DNA from: Megalonaias nervosa
Taxonomy: Eukaryota > Mollusca > Bivalvia > Unionida > Unionidae
Reading direction: 5' to 3'
Length of the DNA: 64,000 nt
Assembly (NCBI GenBank): GCA_016617855.1
Contig: JAECUM010096223.1
Location: forward strand, 186,001 to 250,000
Shown here: piece by piece, positions 36,601 through 43,640 of the stretch
Numbering within the stretch: the first letter of the stretch is position 1
Layout: each line of letters opens with the position of its first letter
The notes under the pieces: generated by a model
Told to the model about the DNA's origin: nothing
What the model saw: the letters and a program-made list of their open reading frames with translations, nothing else
Database searches by the model: none
Position numbers and translations under genes: made by a program

Positions 36601-37272
36601 GTTAGATTTGATGAAGTTCTGAATAATTGTTCAGTTACTTTTTTTTTCTATCAGCAGTTAGTAACAGAGCACTTATCCCTACTTTTCTATATAGTGACAC
36701 ATCATTGGGCAGATATTCAGCCAGGAGAAGTAAAAGAATATGTACACGAACCAAACAATTTTGGATTGCATGGACCCGTGACTATGTAAAAAGGTTAAAT
36801 ACATTTAACAAGTGATTATTTTTAAATAGGATATCTAATGCAGTTGAGATCTGGTACTGTATAATAAGCCTGTAGATCAGGCTTTAGTGTTCTTTGCTTC
36901 TAATCTTCAACAGAATCAACAGTATAGACCAGGATATACAAGTATATTTGTGATGACAGACCAATACTGTTTAAAGTTAGATCTGCATTGTACATGGATG
37001 AATTTGTGTCTAGGTTGCATTCTTGACTCTGACATTTTCTCTTTCAGGTTCAAGCCTGTGTGAAAGAAGCAGAAAGATTTGAACACTTAATAAGAACTCG
37101 TAGCCCAGTTCTAATGTCTCATCTTGTTTTAACACCTTTACTCTATGCACCTCTTAGGACTTCTAGTGTGTCAGTGACAGCTTCAGGGGTGTGTATTCAT
37201 CCCTCCTACCCATCACTCCTTCTCACTTTCCTGCTATCACTCTTCAGTTGGAGAATACTCGGAGTAATATGA
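1996..37272 (+). CDS. RECK: RECK orthologue, 3' part of the gene (15 exons, spliced)
   Basis: RECK is a GPI-anchored extracellular glycoprotein. In vertebrates it inhibits membrane and matrix metalloproteinases and acts as a Wnt7 co-receptor with GPR124. I recognised it by collinear similarity from the last cysteine-knot repeat to the C-terminus. Exons: 1996-2107, 5987-6163, 7157-7253, 8711-8847, 10100-10243, 13080-13289, 13945-14058, 15218-15308, 21533-21616, 23158-23222, 26607-26731, 28005-28137, 30974-31072, 31935-32143 and 37048-37272. The total is 2,022 nt, or 673 residues plus TGA, close to the matching part of the 971-residue human protein. All junction phases agree; introns are GT-AG except one GC-AG. 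Diagnostic stretches are [50 protein letters not shown] and [17 protein letters not shown]. Oddities are two missing cysteine pairs (CRD and Kazal 3). No frameshift or internal stop is seen, so the gene looks functional. The 5' exons are outside the window. Confidence 0.95.
2440..3840. repeat. Tandem-repeat family A, about 8 diverged units of about 165-175 bp
   Basis: The sequence cycles through the same phrases: GCCATCTTGAAAATCTTGTT, a variant of CTCCTGAATGGATGGTCAT, GGGTTTTCACTAAAAGACTT, and TAGTTGGTCCTAAATGAAAA ahead of TGGTGCTGATCTGA. Units are diverged and in one orientation. Related blocks lie at 17255-18690, 24720-26060, 35870-36140 and 47715-48215, so this is both tandem and dispersed. 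No coding content. Confidence 0.85.
4201..4237. repeat. (AAT)n microsatellite
   Basis: About twelve perfect AAT units, directly readable. It lies in the 3.9-kb intron between RECK exons a and b. Confidence 0.95.
4560..5060 (+). pseudogene. Relic of a hAT-like transposase with BED-type zinc finger
   Basis: Three broken frames read as one family in order: [11 protein letters not shown] near 4674, the zinc-finger stretch [14 protein letters not shown] at 4761-4802 followed by [12 protein letters not shown], then [12 protein letters not shown] near 5000-5035. The C-x2-C ... H-x5-H spacing and the PDSKIVK phrase are typical of hAT-superfamily transposases with an N-terminal BED finger. Stops follow at 4742, 4944 and just after the last motif, and no catalytic core is seen. 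It is a dead fragment in a RECK intron. Confidence 0.6.
5176..5249. repeat. Imperfect hairpin (inverted repeat)
   Basis: GTTGCATTCTTGCG at the left pairs with CGAGAATGCAAC at the right, and inner CTTCTGAACGGGCACCC pairs with GGTTGCCCATTCAGAA around a short loop. A related inverted phrase (GGAATGGGCACCCGGTTCC) lies at about 4448-4466, on the other side of the transposase relic. Confidence 0.7.
5987..6163 (+). CDS. RECK: RECK exon b: start of the frizzled-like CRD
   Basis: The acceptor is CTTTTTCAG and the donor GAG|GTAAAA. It encodes [19 protein letters not shown] followed by [20 protein letters not shown], close to human RECK over the whole length. Human RECK has Glu-Pro-Cys just before the first of these cysteines. 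Here the codon is TTC, giving Glu-Pro-Phe, so one conserved cysteine is absent. Confidence 0.93.
6484..6785 (+). mobile_element. tRNA-derived SINE (family D)
   Basis: An A box (TGGCCTAGTGATTAGAGTG) and a B box (GTTCGAACCC) are spaced as in a tRNA gene, followed by an unrelated body (TAAGAGGTTAGTGTTAGGAC ... TAAACTGCCACACTGCAGAC) and an A/T-rich end. The body recurs at about 32935-33150 without the tRNA head, which identifies it as an interspersed element and not a functional tRNA. Confidence 0.8.
7157..7253 (+). CDS. RECK: RECK exon c: [12 protein letters not shown] segment
   Basis: The acceptor is TATTGCAG and the donor CAG|GTCAGT. It encodes [20 protein letters not shown] then [12 protein letters not shown]. 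Human RECK has Lys-Pro-Cys-His where this exon has Gln-Pro-Phe-His (TTT codon), the second CRD cysteine lost. The exon ends with two bases of a split arginine codon. Confidence 0.92.
7900..8285. repeat. Minisatellite, about 7 units of about 58-60 bp
   Basis: The phrase TAGGGGACTACCTAGCTG recurs with a spacer containing TTGGCT...GGATAATGGTGATCC. Units differ by substitutions and small indels. It sits in the intron between RECK exons c and d. Confidence 0.9.
8711..8847 (+). CDS. RECK: RECK exon d: end of the CRD
   Basis: The acceptor is CATACCAG and the donor ACAG|GTAAATG. It encodes [25 protein letters not shown] and KSCISVQQF, aligning with the end of the human CRD including the cysteines before the EGF-like part. 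Length 137 nt keeps frame between the neighbouring phases. Confidence 0.9.
10100..10243 (+). CDS. RECK: RECK exon e: EGF-like cysteine segment
   Basis: The acceptor is CCGTTTTTAG and the donor AAAG|GTAAAAC. It encodes [20 protein letters not shown] and CKPYVCQK. The CxPNPCxxxExC pattern matches the EGF-like segment that follows the CRD in RECK. One spare base at the end joins exon f. Confidence 0.9.
10455..11035. repeat. Tandem-repeat family B, about 4 units of about 145 bp
   Basis: Recurring phrases are AACTTGA, ACCAAACTTTGTAGATGGCTT, a line with GGTCA-AGGTCA and the sequence GACTGAAGGAGGAAAAATGATTTC. A larger array of the same family occupies 15680-17140. No coding content. Confidence 0.8.
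13080..13289 (+). CDS. RECK: RECK exon f: cysteine-rich linker after the EGF-like segment
   Basis: The acceptor is GAATTTCAG and the donor AAAG|GTGAGC. It encodes [20 protein letters not shown], then [17 protein letters not shown]. This aligns with the human GCKLGEAS...ICSCGQSGLLENC region, with an insertion of about ten acidic residues before the cysteine cluster. Confidence 0.88.
13355..13600. mobile_element. Inverted-repeat element (MITE-like family M), copy 1
   Basis: It contains the phrases CAGATCAGGGTCTGTGTTGTT, ACTGCATAAATCCAGATCTG and GATCTGGGTCTTTGCAGTTT in the order shared by the other copies. The element is internally near-palindromic and starts and ends with complementary AACTTATAATTAAGTGG-like arms. 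Better-preserved copies lie at 26363-26578 and 31155-31372. Confidence 0.7.
13620..13800. repeat. Short tandem repeat, about 3-4 units of about 50 bp
   Basis: GAATTGTATATGG-CACTGGCCTTA-ATACTAAATAA recurs. It lies between RECK exons f and g, directly after a family M element. Confidence 0.8.
13945..14058 (+). CDS. RECK: RECK exon g: cysteine cluster before Kazal 1
   Basis: The acceptor is GTTTTCCAG and the donor ACAG|GTATAG. It encodes [20 protein letters not shown] and SCLSDSA, matching human SFSIDCNVCSCFAGNLVC. The spacing resembles an antistasin or VWC-type minidomain. Phase 1 at both ends. Confidence 0.9.
14279..14545. repeat. Minisatellite, about 4 units of about 70 bp
   Basis: Each unit reads TCTCCTATGTAA-CAGAATCGTAATGCTGTT followed by GATGAGACAACCTGTGCCATG and GAACACTTGTTTATA. 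It is in the intron between RECK exons g and h. Confidence 0.88.
15218..15308 (+). CDS. RECK: RECK exon h: first half of Kazal 1
   Basis: It encodes [20 protein letters not shown] then PSACVA, a standard Kazal core. Two acceptors six bases apart (TAG ending at 15217 and CAG ending at 15223) keep the same frame, so the start may be 15218 or 15224. The donor is CAAG|GTAAAT, splitting an arginine codon. Confidence 0.9.
15680..17140. repeat. Tandem-repeat family B, about 9-10 units
   Basis: A long array with recurring ACCAAACTTTGTGGATAGCTT, GCACTTGGGGTAAGGAAGAA, CCCTATTGATTTTGGG, GGTCAAAGGTCAAGGTCACTG and GAAGAAAAATGGTTTC. The units repeat two or three GGTCA half-sites, so a six-frame reading gives spurious open frames on both strands. 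Confidence 0.88.
17255..18687. repeat. Tandem-repeat family A, about 8 units
   Basis: Same family as 2440-3840, with GTCATCTTGAAAATCTTGTT and TTTTCACTAAAAGAC recurring about every 165-175 bp. It continues after a SINE insertion at 18688-18947 (TTCTGAATGAAAATGGT resumes at 18955). Confidence 0.85.
18688..18947 (+). mobile_element. tRNA-derived SINE (family S) with 13-bp target duplication
   Basis: The element starts GGGGCCCCAGGGTGACTGAG, has the body GTGAGAAAGCTTGCCAGTAG and GGTTCTTCCTCC-type phrases, and ends A-rich. AATTGGTTCTGAA flanks it at 18675-18687 and 18948-18960, a clear target-site duplication. Other copies are at 46306-46520 and, reversed, inside the Polinton at 54599-54847. Confidence 0.9.
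21027..21181. repeat. (AC)n microsatellite, two long runs
   Basis: Two AC runs are separated by a short C-rich interruption near 21067-21088. The 128-residue open frame on the minus strand here is only the CV-repeat translation and is not a gene. Confidence 0.97.
21533..21616 (+). CDS. RECK: RECK exon i: end of Kazal 1 and follistatin-like start
   Basis: The acceptor is TCACTACAG and the donor ACAG|GTATGG. It encodes [12 protein letters not shown], completing a six-cysteine Kazal 1, then [12 protein letters not shown], matching human DPCNPNPCQKNQ. It sits after a 6.2-kb intron filled with tandem repeats. Confidence 0.88.
23158..23222 (+). CDS. RECK: RECK exon j: linker between Kazal 1 and Kazal 2
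   Basis: The acceptor is GATTGCAG and the donor GCA|GTAAGT. It encodes [20 protein letters not shown] then C, matching human CIPKPQVCLTT...CSQYEC. Only 65 nt, but both phases fit the neighbours and the cysteine spacing is right. Confidence 0.88.
23330..23935. repeat. Minisatellite, about 10 units of about 60 bp
   Basis: The unit is TAGTGGGACCAAAATATGTGG then CCAGTCTGCAGAAGGAGGCC and AGGTTACAGAGGGGC. It starts about 100 bp after RECK exon j. Open frames across it are repeat translations. Confidence 0.92.
24720..25055. repeat. Tandem-repeat family A, units 5' of the LINE insertion
   Basis: It carries GCCATCTTG-AATCTTGTAATTGCT, GTCATGTTGACATAGG and TTGGTCCT-AATGAAAAT-type phrases. The array is interrupted at about 25060 by a LINE fragment and resumes at about 25975 with GGTCCTAACTGAAAATAGTG. 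Confidence 0.8.
25064..25980 (-). pseudogene. 5'-truncated non-LTR retrotransposon (reverse transcriptase C-terminal part)
   Basis: Read on the minus strand, the fragment starts at the catalytic LYADDSILS motif (about 25945-25975) and continues with [44 protein letters not shown] and the terminal [11 protein letters not shown] block typical of Jockey/CR1-type LINEs. The frame changes near 25,660 and 25,430. The 3' end reads AAATAAAGTCATTATTATT, an ATT-type tail. It is dead: the N-terminal RT, endonuclease and ORF1 are missing. Confidence 0.88.
26363..26578. mobile_element. Inverted-repeat element (MITE-like family M), good copy
   Basis: The left end reads TATACACTCACTTA-AAAAGGGTCCAACTGCA. 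The right end is its approximate complement (CAGTTTTCACTTGGGTCAGA then ATTATAAGTAAGTATATA). Inner phrases are ACATAGACCCTGATCTGCC and GCATAGACCCAGACC. Length is about 215 bp with no coding capacity. It lies about 30 bp before RECK exon k. Confidence 0.82.
26607..26731 (+). CDS. RECK: RECK exon k: Kazal 2
   Basis: The acceptor is TCTTTAAAG and the donor CTT|GTAAGT. It encodes [25 protein letters not shown] and LAYRGHC, aligned with human CDQVQDPVCDTD...CTLYQRGKSLSYKGPC. It ends in phase 0. Confidence 0.9.
27571..27643. repeat. (TA)n microsatellite
   Basis: About 36 uninterrupted TA units in the intron before RECK exon l. Confidence 0.97.
28005..28137 (+). CDS. RECK: RECK exon l: Kazal 3, lacking two cysteines; GC donor
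   Basis: The acceptor is CTTTCCAG. It encodes [20 protein letters not shown] and [11 protein letters not shown]. Human Kazal 3 has a cysteine about eight residues before VCGHNGETY and another just after it (SSVC). Both positions are non-cysteine here (Asn-Asn-Tyr region and His-Glu-Thr). The donor is TCAG|GCAAGT, a GC-AG intron, supported because the next exon continues in phase. Confidence 0.88.
28975..29330. repeat. Dispersed repeat family C containing an 18-bp tandem array
   Basis: CAGAGATTGTTTTGATGAATG, GGTGATAATGGTTAATA, CACTGGTGTGTTTGGAAAT and ATCTAGCACCCACAA recur in partial copies at 29395-29530 and 35140-35330. Within this copy, at about 29055-29225, ACTCATGAGATTAATAAT is repeated about nine times, a local expansion of sequence belonging to the element. 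Confidence 0.78.
30330..30610. repeat. Minisatellite, about 9-10 units of about 30 bp
   Basis: The unit is GTTACAATAATTGTGTGATA with CTGGGACCTG. The open frame over it repeats [10 protein letters not shown], which is the repeat read through and not a protein gene. It lies about 360 bp before RECK exon m. Confidence 0.93.
30974..31072 (+). CDS. RECK: RECK exon m: C-terminal cysteine cluster
   Basis: The acceptor is TATATTTCAG and the donor TGTG|GTACGT. It encodes [17 protein letters not shown] then [10 protein letters not shown], matching human ECASVKCPSLLAAGC...IPPGACCPLC. The CC-P-x-C ending is typical of VWC-like or antistasin-like modules. Confidence 0.92.
31155..31372. mobile_element. 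Inverted-repeat element (MITE-like family M), good copy
   Basis: Left end TATATACTCACCTATAAATC then GGGTCCAACTGCAAACAACA; right end GTTTGATGTTGGATCTGACT then TATAAGTGGATA. The arms are complementary, with the same inner CATAGACCCTGAT and GACCCAGAT phrases as 26363-26578. It lies about 80 bp after RECK exon m. Confidence 0.82.
31935..32143 (+). CDS. RECK: RECK exon n: conserved C-terminal domain
   Basis: The acceptor is ATTTTTCTAG and the donor ACAG|GTGAGT. It encodes [30 protein letters not shown] and [20 protein letters not shown]. Human RECK has LRVLFDKEKL...KPITVLEILQKI...QCDVFGYFSIESEIVILI at this place. This is the clearest non-repeat domain of the protein. Confidence 0.93.
32935..33150 (+). 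mobile_element. SINE family D, copy without tRNA head
   Basis: AAGAGGTTAGTGTTAGGACTG, TGTCAGGATAATGTGACTGG, ACATCATGCCACATGTCTGC and CTATAAACTGCCACACTGCA match 6600-6740 closely. The A and B boxes are absent, so it is 5'-truncated. A short (CA)n run follows at about 33160. Confidence 0.8.
33200..35140. other. Unclassified intron DNA
   Basis: It holds a minus-strand open frame of 94 codons (33812-34096) and a plus-strand frame of 84 codons (33500-33754), neither with a family pattern I recognise. They may be pieces of a decayed mobile element. A perfect 3 x 29-bp repeat at 34356-34442 is listed separately. Confidence 0.4.
34356..34442. repeat. Perfect 3 x 29-bp tandem repeat
   Basis: CATTTTCAGGGACTATGTAA followed by CGGCAACAC occurs three times with no mismatch. 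Perfect identity implies a recent expansion, or possibly an assembly artefact. Confidence 0.95.
35870..36140. repeat. Tandem-repeat family A, about 2 units
   Basis: GGTTTTCACTACAATACTTA, GTTTGGTCCTAAATTTAAAT, GGCCATCTTGAAAATCTTGTT and ACATGGTTTTCACCAAAAGA mark two diverged units in the last RECK intron. Confidence 0.85.
37048..37272 (+). CDS. RECK: RECK last exon: C-terminus and GPI-type tail
   Basis: The acceptor is TTTCTCTTTCAG. It encodes [20 protein letters not shown], then a Ser/Thr-rich stretch and a hydrophobic end ([18 protein letters not shown]) before TGA at 37270-37272. Human RECK has IEACNKEAEKIESLI followed by a GPI signal. The small-residue stretch SVTASG is a plausible attachment region (inference). 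It follows a 4.9-kb intron. Confidence 0.92.
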   Translation, partial: VQACVKEAERFEHLIRTRSPVLMSHLVLTPLLYAPLRTSSVSVTASGVCIHPSYPSLLLTFLLSLFSWRILGVI

Positions 37273-39159
37273 AACAGAACTCATGTTAAGACATTTACAG
37301 AGATATAGAATCTCACTGGAGTACATGAAAACTCCAATACGCATTGCCATGCTGGCTGGTTGGCATGGCAAGTGCAGTTTACCATGGCAACATGAAGCTT
37401 TAGTTTCCATGGAAATGGCTGTGTTTTTATCAGACATGCAGCTGAGCTGCTTTAATATAGCCTACTGTGATGATTCATTTGAGGCCAAAGAAGAGGAAGG
37501 GCAAAAATAGAGTAATATATTTCAAACTAATGCTGATGTTAAAGCACAGTATTCTCTGGCAGTTGCTTATGGTGGTTGTATGTGGATTTCAAAATGGGAA
37601 GAGTACTTTGTATGCAAATCTTCTGCCTGGGATAGAAATTGGTTGAGATTAAAGTGGACAGACTTTTCACCAAAATTACTGCATCAGTTGCTATTTTTGT
37701 TGTTATAAAATGGTATTTATTCTGGGAGAGCAACAAAAACCACAACAAAATTTGCATTTCCAGTGCTTTGGTTTATTATTGCTTTAAAATTTTCCTCACC
37801 AAATTATGAAGGTTTCTTTGTGAATTAAAATTATGTATGTAAAATAGAGCTGATCAAGGATAAAAGAATGCTGTTGGCAGAAGGGAAAGGAATGAAAAAG
37901 AGACATTCAGAGTATGAGAAAAGAGTTAATTAAAAATGTGTTGTGTGTGGTTCTGTATGTAGTTAATTGAATGTTATTCCATTTTATATAATGCCCACTT
38001 AACTGCAAACAGTCTAGAATATTCATTTGCTGGCATATAATACACAGGCAGATTAGGCAGTTTGCTTGAAATTATAAGTACCCCAAAAAACAAAGAAAAA
38101 ATAACCATAAACCCTGATCAGGTGGTGCATGATGGGAAGGCATTTCTGGGTTGAAGCAGTTCATTGTTGAGTATGTAAAATCAAAATACATTTGCATGGC
38201 TCCATAGTCAGTTAAAAACAAATTTTTGTCTTCACCTGAGGCATGCATAGGTAAGACAAAAGTGTCACTTTCCAATTAATATTATTGTTGTTGGTGTAGG
38301 GGTCAACATTAATTTTGCATTATCTTAGTTTTTCTGACATTTTTTCATGTACTTTCGGTAAACTTGATGGGTGTATTCCTCATGGAGGGTACTACTAATC
38401 ACATGCAAAAGGAAGTCAGAGTGATCAGCTTTGCACACTTGAATGACCTTGCTGGGCAATTGCAGTATGCCTTAGCTATGCAGGCAAGACGGCATATTCT
38501 TCAGAATTCATGTTAACACTAGTAAATCAAACATTTTTCATTTACTTCTTTCAGTCTATAGGTTTTTTTAGTATTTTGGTACTTCACAAAATATATTATC
38601 TAGAAAAGGCACAAAAAATTAGAGAGCAGCTATCTAGGTACTAATGAGCCAGTTTTTATTTTGCATTTTTGATAATGAGGTCAATGCCCGTCATATAAAA
38701 ATGTAGCTCATAGTATAAAGAATATTCATTCAAAGATTTCTTGTAATTGATTGGTGATGTTTTTGTAATTGAAAAATCTTAACTTTTTTCAGTCATGAAA
38801 ATGTATTTAATCAATTAACAGTATTCTTTTGGCAAATGAAAATCTTGTGTGAAAAATATTTTCTTTTTTTCAATTGTCTTTTAATAATTTTAACAGTTTA
38901 TGAAAATTGAGAACATGTATGATGTGACTGTATCTACAAATGGCTTCATTTTCTTCCTTGTCACAGCTATGCTTATTTTGAGCTATATATTATAGTGGAT
39001 CAACCAATTCTTTTTATTTTAAAGCTGCTTCAGGAGATCATTGTAACAGAAATGAAGCAAATGTTTCAAAAGAAATATGTTGTGATTGGTCACTCTCCTA
39101 AAGGTAATATTGTTAAGCTAGAAGAAAGTTTGCAATACCAAGACTGCCATTATATAAAT

Positions 39160-39362
39160 TGATTGCCATATACTTACTTACAAGTCTAGTCCAACTGCAA
39201 ACAAACATAGACTGTGAAATGCTGGCACATTAGTATCTGTTCTTTTTTCTACTGATTAATCCTAACAAACTTCAGAGGGGCAGATCTGTCAGTGCATTAT
39301 GCAGAGGCAGATCTGGTCTGTGCAGTTTGCATTTGGACTCTACTCTAAGTGTGTATATATGG
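39160..39362. mobile_element. Inverted-repeat element (MITE-like family M), copy
   Basis: It begins ATACTTACTTACAAGTCTAG then TCCAACTGCAAAC and ends GCAGTTTGCATTTGGACTC then TAAGTGTGTATATA. The complementary arms and the inner ACATAGACTGTGAAATGC / GGCAGATCTGGTCTGTG phrases match the other copies. Confidence 0.75.
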
Positions 39363-40324
39363 TACACTAAAATAGAACATAATATTCTAGAGCATAGGTT
39401 CTCAAATATTTTGCATCTCTGGCTCACTTTAGATATTATTCTGTGTATGGCAAGCCCACAGCCATAGTTCGATAACCTGGGTTCTAGAGTTTGTAACAGT
39501 TCAGTTATGTAATATTTTTAAGAGAGTATTGTCTCAAATTGGGAAAAAATTTACTTTTGAATTGTCATAAAAACACAAACTTTGTGAATCTTTTGAAGCA
39601 TTAACAATTAAGTTATTTATCAGAACACCGTGTATCTACCAAAAAAGGTAAAACTAACATGTGATGGAAAAATGACACTTAAAGGTACCTAGTCACCGTG
39701 TTCTGATACTATCAGTGTATCCCCTAGGGTTGCAAGACTGAGAGTCAAAAATCTCCATGGTGTCAAAACTGGGGGTCAGACTTAGTAAAAAACAAACTTT
39801 GGTTTCAAAACGGGGGGTCAAATTAAAAATGTGGGGGTCTCTGAAGCGCAAATGAGGGTAAAGGGAAACACTGACTATGCTATGTTCCTATTAGTGGTAG
39901 TCAAAATAGCCATTGGCAAGTGACTGTTACAAATGGCTAATCAGTTTTATAAAATAATCAGTTTTGGATGCTGTTTCTAAGAGTTCGTCCATTGGTAAAA
40001 AGAAATATGTTTTATTGCCAACAAATTTTAGATTAGTGATACAATTTTGGCTTCGGTTAAAGGTTTTTATTGGAGACCTAGAACATGTATACTGTATTAA
40101 ACTATGTAGACCATGCACCTGAGTGTATACATTGGAGACCCAGCTCAACCATGGCATAAAATGTTAGTTGATCTGGGTCTTATTCATCATTCTGTTTATA
40201 GTTTTATGCCAAGATTAGTCATGAATCTTCTGGCACATCATAAGATGGCAGATCAGGTTTTATGTGGTTAACTAATGCACATTATAATAGGTAAATTCAT
40301 TACTCTCGGATTAAATGATAGATA

Positions 40325-40612
40325 CAGTGATCCCTCACTGGAACATTGTTCAATGGAACCATTACAGTGCACCACCTTGTAGGTGACATCAGTTTATTCC
40401 TGAGTACATTATACATAGTTCAGTGATACCTTACAGTAATGCTGTTCAAGGGAGCTAGTACAGTATACCATGTGATAGACAAAGTTGCCTTGTACTTGAG
40501 TCCATTAAGGATAGTATTGCTATTACATATTGTAATCAGATCCATGACTGTACTTGCATTTTAAAAGGACCCTGTCAAACTGAGATGCTTTATGGTGAGG
40601 GACCACTCTGTC
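40325..40612. mobile_element. Possible pogo-like inverted-repeat element
   Basis: The left end reads TACAGTGATCCCTCACTGG. The right end, reversed, reads AGAGTGGTCCCTCACCATAA, giving a terminal inverted repeat of about 15 bp. TACAGTG-TCCCTC ends and TA insertion are usual for pogo/Tigger-type elements. About 290 bp, no transposase seen. Confidence 0.5.
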
Positions 40613-43591
40613 TTTTTTCTAAGGGCAGGTTTGATTGGTCAGAATGTAATACACTAGCTCTGTCTTGTTTCTAAGGACAGGTTTTGATTGGTCAACATGC
40701 AGTACACCAGTGTAACACAAGTATCACATGACATGTCAGTATAATTCTGAATGTGCACAATATTTGACACAAGTGCATGCTTTTCAGACAGTGAGTAAAG
40801 TGAATCTATTTACATTCATATCAAGCAGACATACAAGTTATGTCCCTTTGCTTTAGGTTGGGACATTTGGTGGTAAAATTACATTCTACCTGGGTGATTG
40901 TTCAAATTAAAAAGACGTATCACATATGCACTGTGCACAGTGTCTGTTCTTAAACTGACAATTTATGGGAGAATTTCCCTCCATGTGACACTGAGGGATA
41001 TAGTAACAAAAAAAAAAAAAAAAAGATAGGGCTTAAAAAATATGATGTACATCAGTGGATTAGAAATTAGTATGAATCCCATTTGCACGTCTTTTATATA
41101 TGAATGAATTTGGACTCGGCTTAAGTACGCTTAAATGGCTATATAATGTACAGAAGCCACTTTATTATTCCCATGCTTTAATGGGGGACATTTTGATACC
41201 ACATCTCTTAAGCCACTGGGTTCAAATTTATAAATATTTGTACTTTAAGCTTCCATTCGGGATAACCATCTGCAAGAGGTGGGTTATCCTTGACTTCCAC
41301 CCTTGGGTCTCTGGTATGTGCTCAGAGGTAAGATACATACAAATTTCAAATACAATGGCATTTTCAGATATTTTTCAATCAAACTTCATGCAGACCATGC
41401 ATCATGTATGTGATGGACTTGGTATTGTGACACCTGGGTTATGTAATTGGGGATGGAGAAGGTATGGAATATTCAGTTAAAAGCATGGGGAATTTGTGAT
41501 GGAGAACCATTGCAGTTGTTCTAATTTCAGTTTGCTTAGGCTAAAAATCCCTTCAGATTGTAGACTATTTTAACCATATGACCTCAAACCTTTCAAACTC
41601 TTCAGTGCATGAAAAGCAGACCAGGTCATAATGGCAGCCAAAGTGTAAATTCATGTACCGTAATGACATCTCACATGATGCTTTTGTTGCCTATTGCTGA
41701 ATGTGGACCAAGCAAACCTGCCCTATGTTACCAGGTCCCATATTCCTATAGCTTCTCAACTAGAGTGCTCACTCAAATTGCCTTTGTCATTGATCTTTTG
41801 TTTCGTTAAATTCTTATAGAATAAATTATAAATATTTAACAGTCATCTGTATCTCAAAGATATTGTTCTTTTGAAATCTCTGGTGTTTGAATTATTGTAT
41901 ATTTCTAGAATTTGAATTTGAGTTCACACTGAAGTTGAGGAGTTTTGTCATCGACCAGGCATTGTATTCTCAAAAACATTGAGCATGAAACGCTATCTTA
42001 ATCTTAAACTTGGAAAACTTGATGACTTATAACTTTGATTACTGGGGAAATGAAATTAGAATCATCCAACTCGCAGAATTTTCTTCACATTAGTTTCTCT
42101 ACTAGCATGTAAAATTTCAGTTAAGTCATTGTGCACCCAGAATAATATCTGATTTAGTGGTTTTCAACTTGAGTTTCTTCTACATTTCATACAATATGGG
42201 GTTCATAACTTGTAAGTATTACATGTTAACAGTCTGATATTGGCCAGTGCATTTCTTTTATGTCTGTTTCATTTTCTCATTTTGTAACATTTGAGCAGCA
42301 TTACAGCAATAGCAAAGCCCAAAGATTTGACCTTATACTTATTTTTTTTTGTTAAATATTTTTCTTGGTAAAGAAATGTTTATAAATTTGTCTCTGTATC
42401 ATCAACCACAAGAATTTTATTATAGTTCATTTTGATGTTTAAAAATGTGATTTTTAGTCATGAAATTAGATACGATATTTATTGTTGAGCAAACATATTG
42501 GAATATTGTTTGCAGGTATAATTTCAATTGTTTTAGAAATGTTTTGTAGTAAGATTTTGTTGAAATAGTTAAAAAATATTTCAGAATATTGTCCCAGTGA
42601 AGACTAAAGAATAAAACTTAAAAGTATTTTTAAAAATGGGAAAATATAGAAAACATTATGCTAGACTGTTTAACCAGGACTAGAGACATTTGCTTTTGAT
42701 TTAGTGCAGTCTTTTGGGAAATTATATAATAGTAATCTCTGAACACAGATGTAATGAAATCTCAGATTTCATGAAGTGTTTTACAAGATCATGGATCTAA
42801 TCTAAGACATGTGATTGTGGAGTTTACACCAATTCTACAAAAATTGCATAAAAGTATCTATTGATTGCACAAATATCACACAATTTATTTCTTAATTTCA
42901 TCATTAAATCCCTTGTGTATTCAAAAAATTACTGTTTCTTTAATAAATAAAAAGTGGAAACTGCCCCTCCCCCCCCCTTTTTATCATTCTAGAATTGACC
43001 CTGTTGGTTCCTTCCAGTGTTTTTGTACGATATTTTTTCTAGATTATTGCAAAATATGGATATAACAATCTGATTTCTTTGGGTTTCCTGGACTTCATCA
43101 TTGTTTTTGTATATAAAAATACAGAGGATACATGTTTCATTAAGACATAAAATCAAATCATCACATTTTTTAAAGTGTCATGTAACTGGATATTTACTTG
43201 GATACTCAGTGTTGTGGCACACATTGCCATGCATGTCAGAAATATATTAAACTGTGTGAATATCCCCCCAAAGTTACTTCTAGATAAACGCTACATATAT
43301 GTGATCTATTTTAGTATTATTGCCTGCTTTACATGTAGTTATAACTTGTATATCAGGCATACTATTTTGCTGTTTCAAAACCACCGGGATTTGATGATGA
43401 TGGTGCTATGAAAATTTTGTGTATTTTTTATTTATGAAATATTTTGAAGTAGACATTGCTGATTTTAAGCAGAATGTTGATAGTATGTATGAACTACAGA
43501 ACTGCAAGTGTACATGTATGAGAATGGTTGCATTTGTATGGTCTGTGACATATTTTCATTCATTAATTATGGTCTTTGTAAAATAGGTGTG

Positions 43592-43640
43592 AAAAACATG
43601 CATGCATGCATGCATACATACATACATACATACATACATC
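43592..43640. repeat. ATGC/ATAC tetranucleotide microsatellite
   Basis: CATGCATGCATG changes to CATACATACATA within one short array in the intergenic DNA. Confidence 0.95.

Noticed and set aside
39026..39104. Exon-like stretch LLQEIIVTEMKQMFQKKY between AAAG and GGTAATATTG
   Set aside because: The RECK coding sequence already ends at 37272 with a proper C-terminus. No neighbouring exon joins this stretch, and the donor is weak. It may be a relic of a mobile element.
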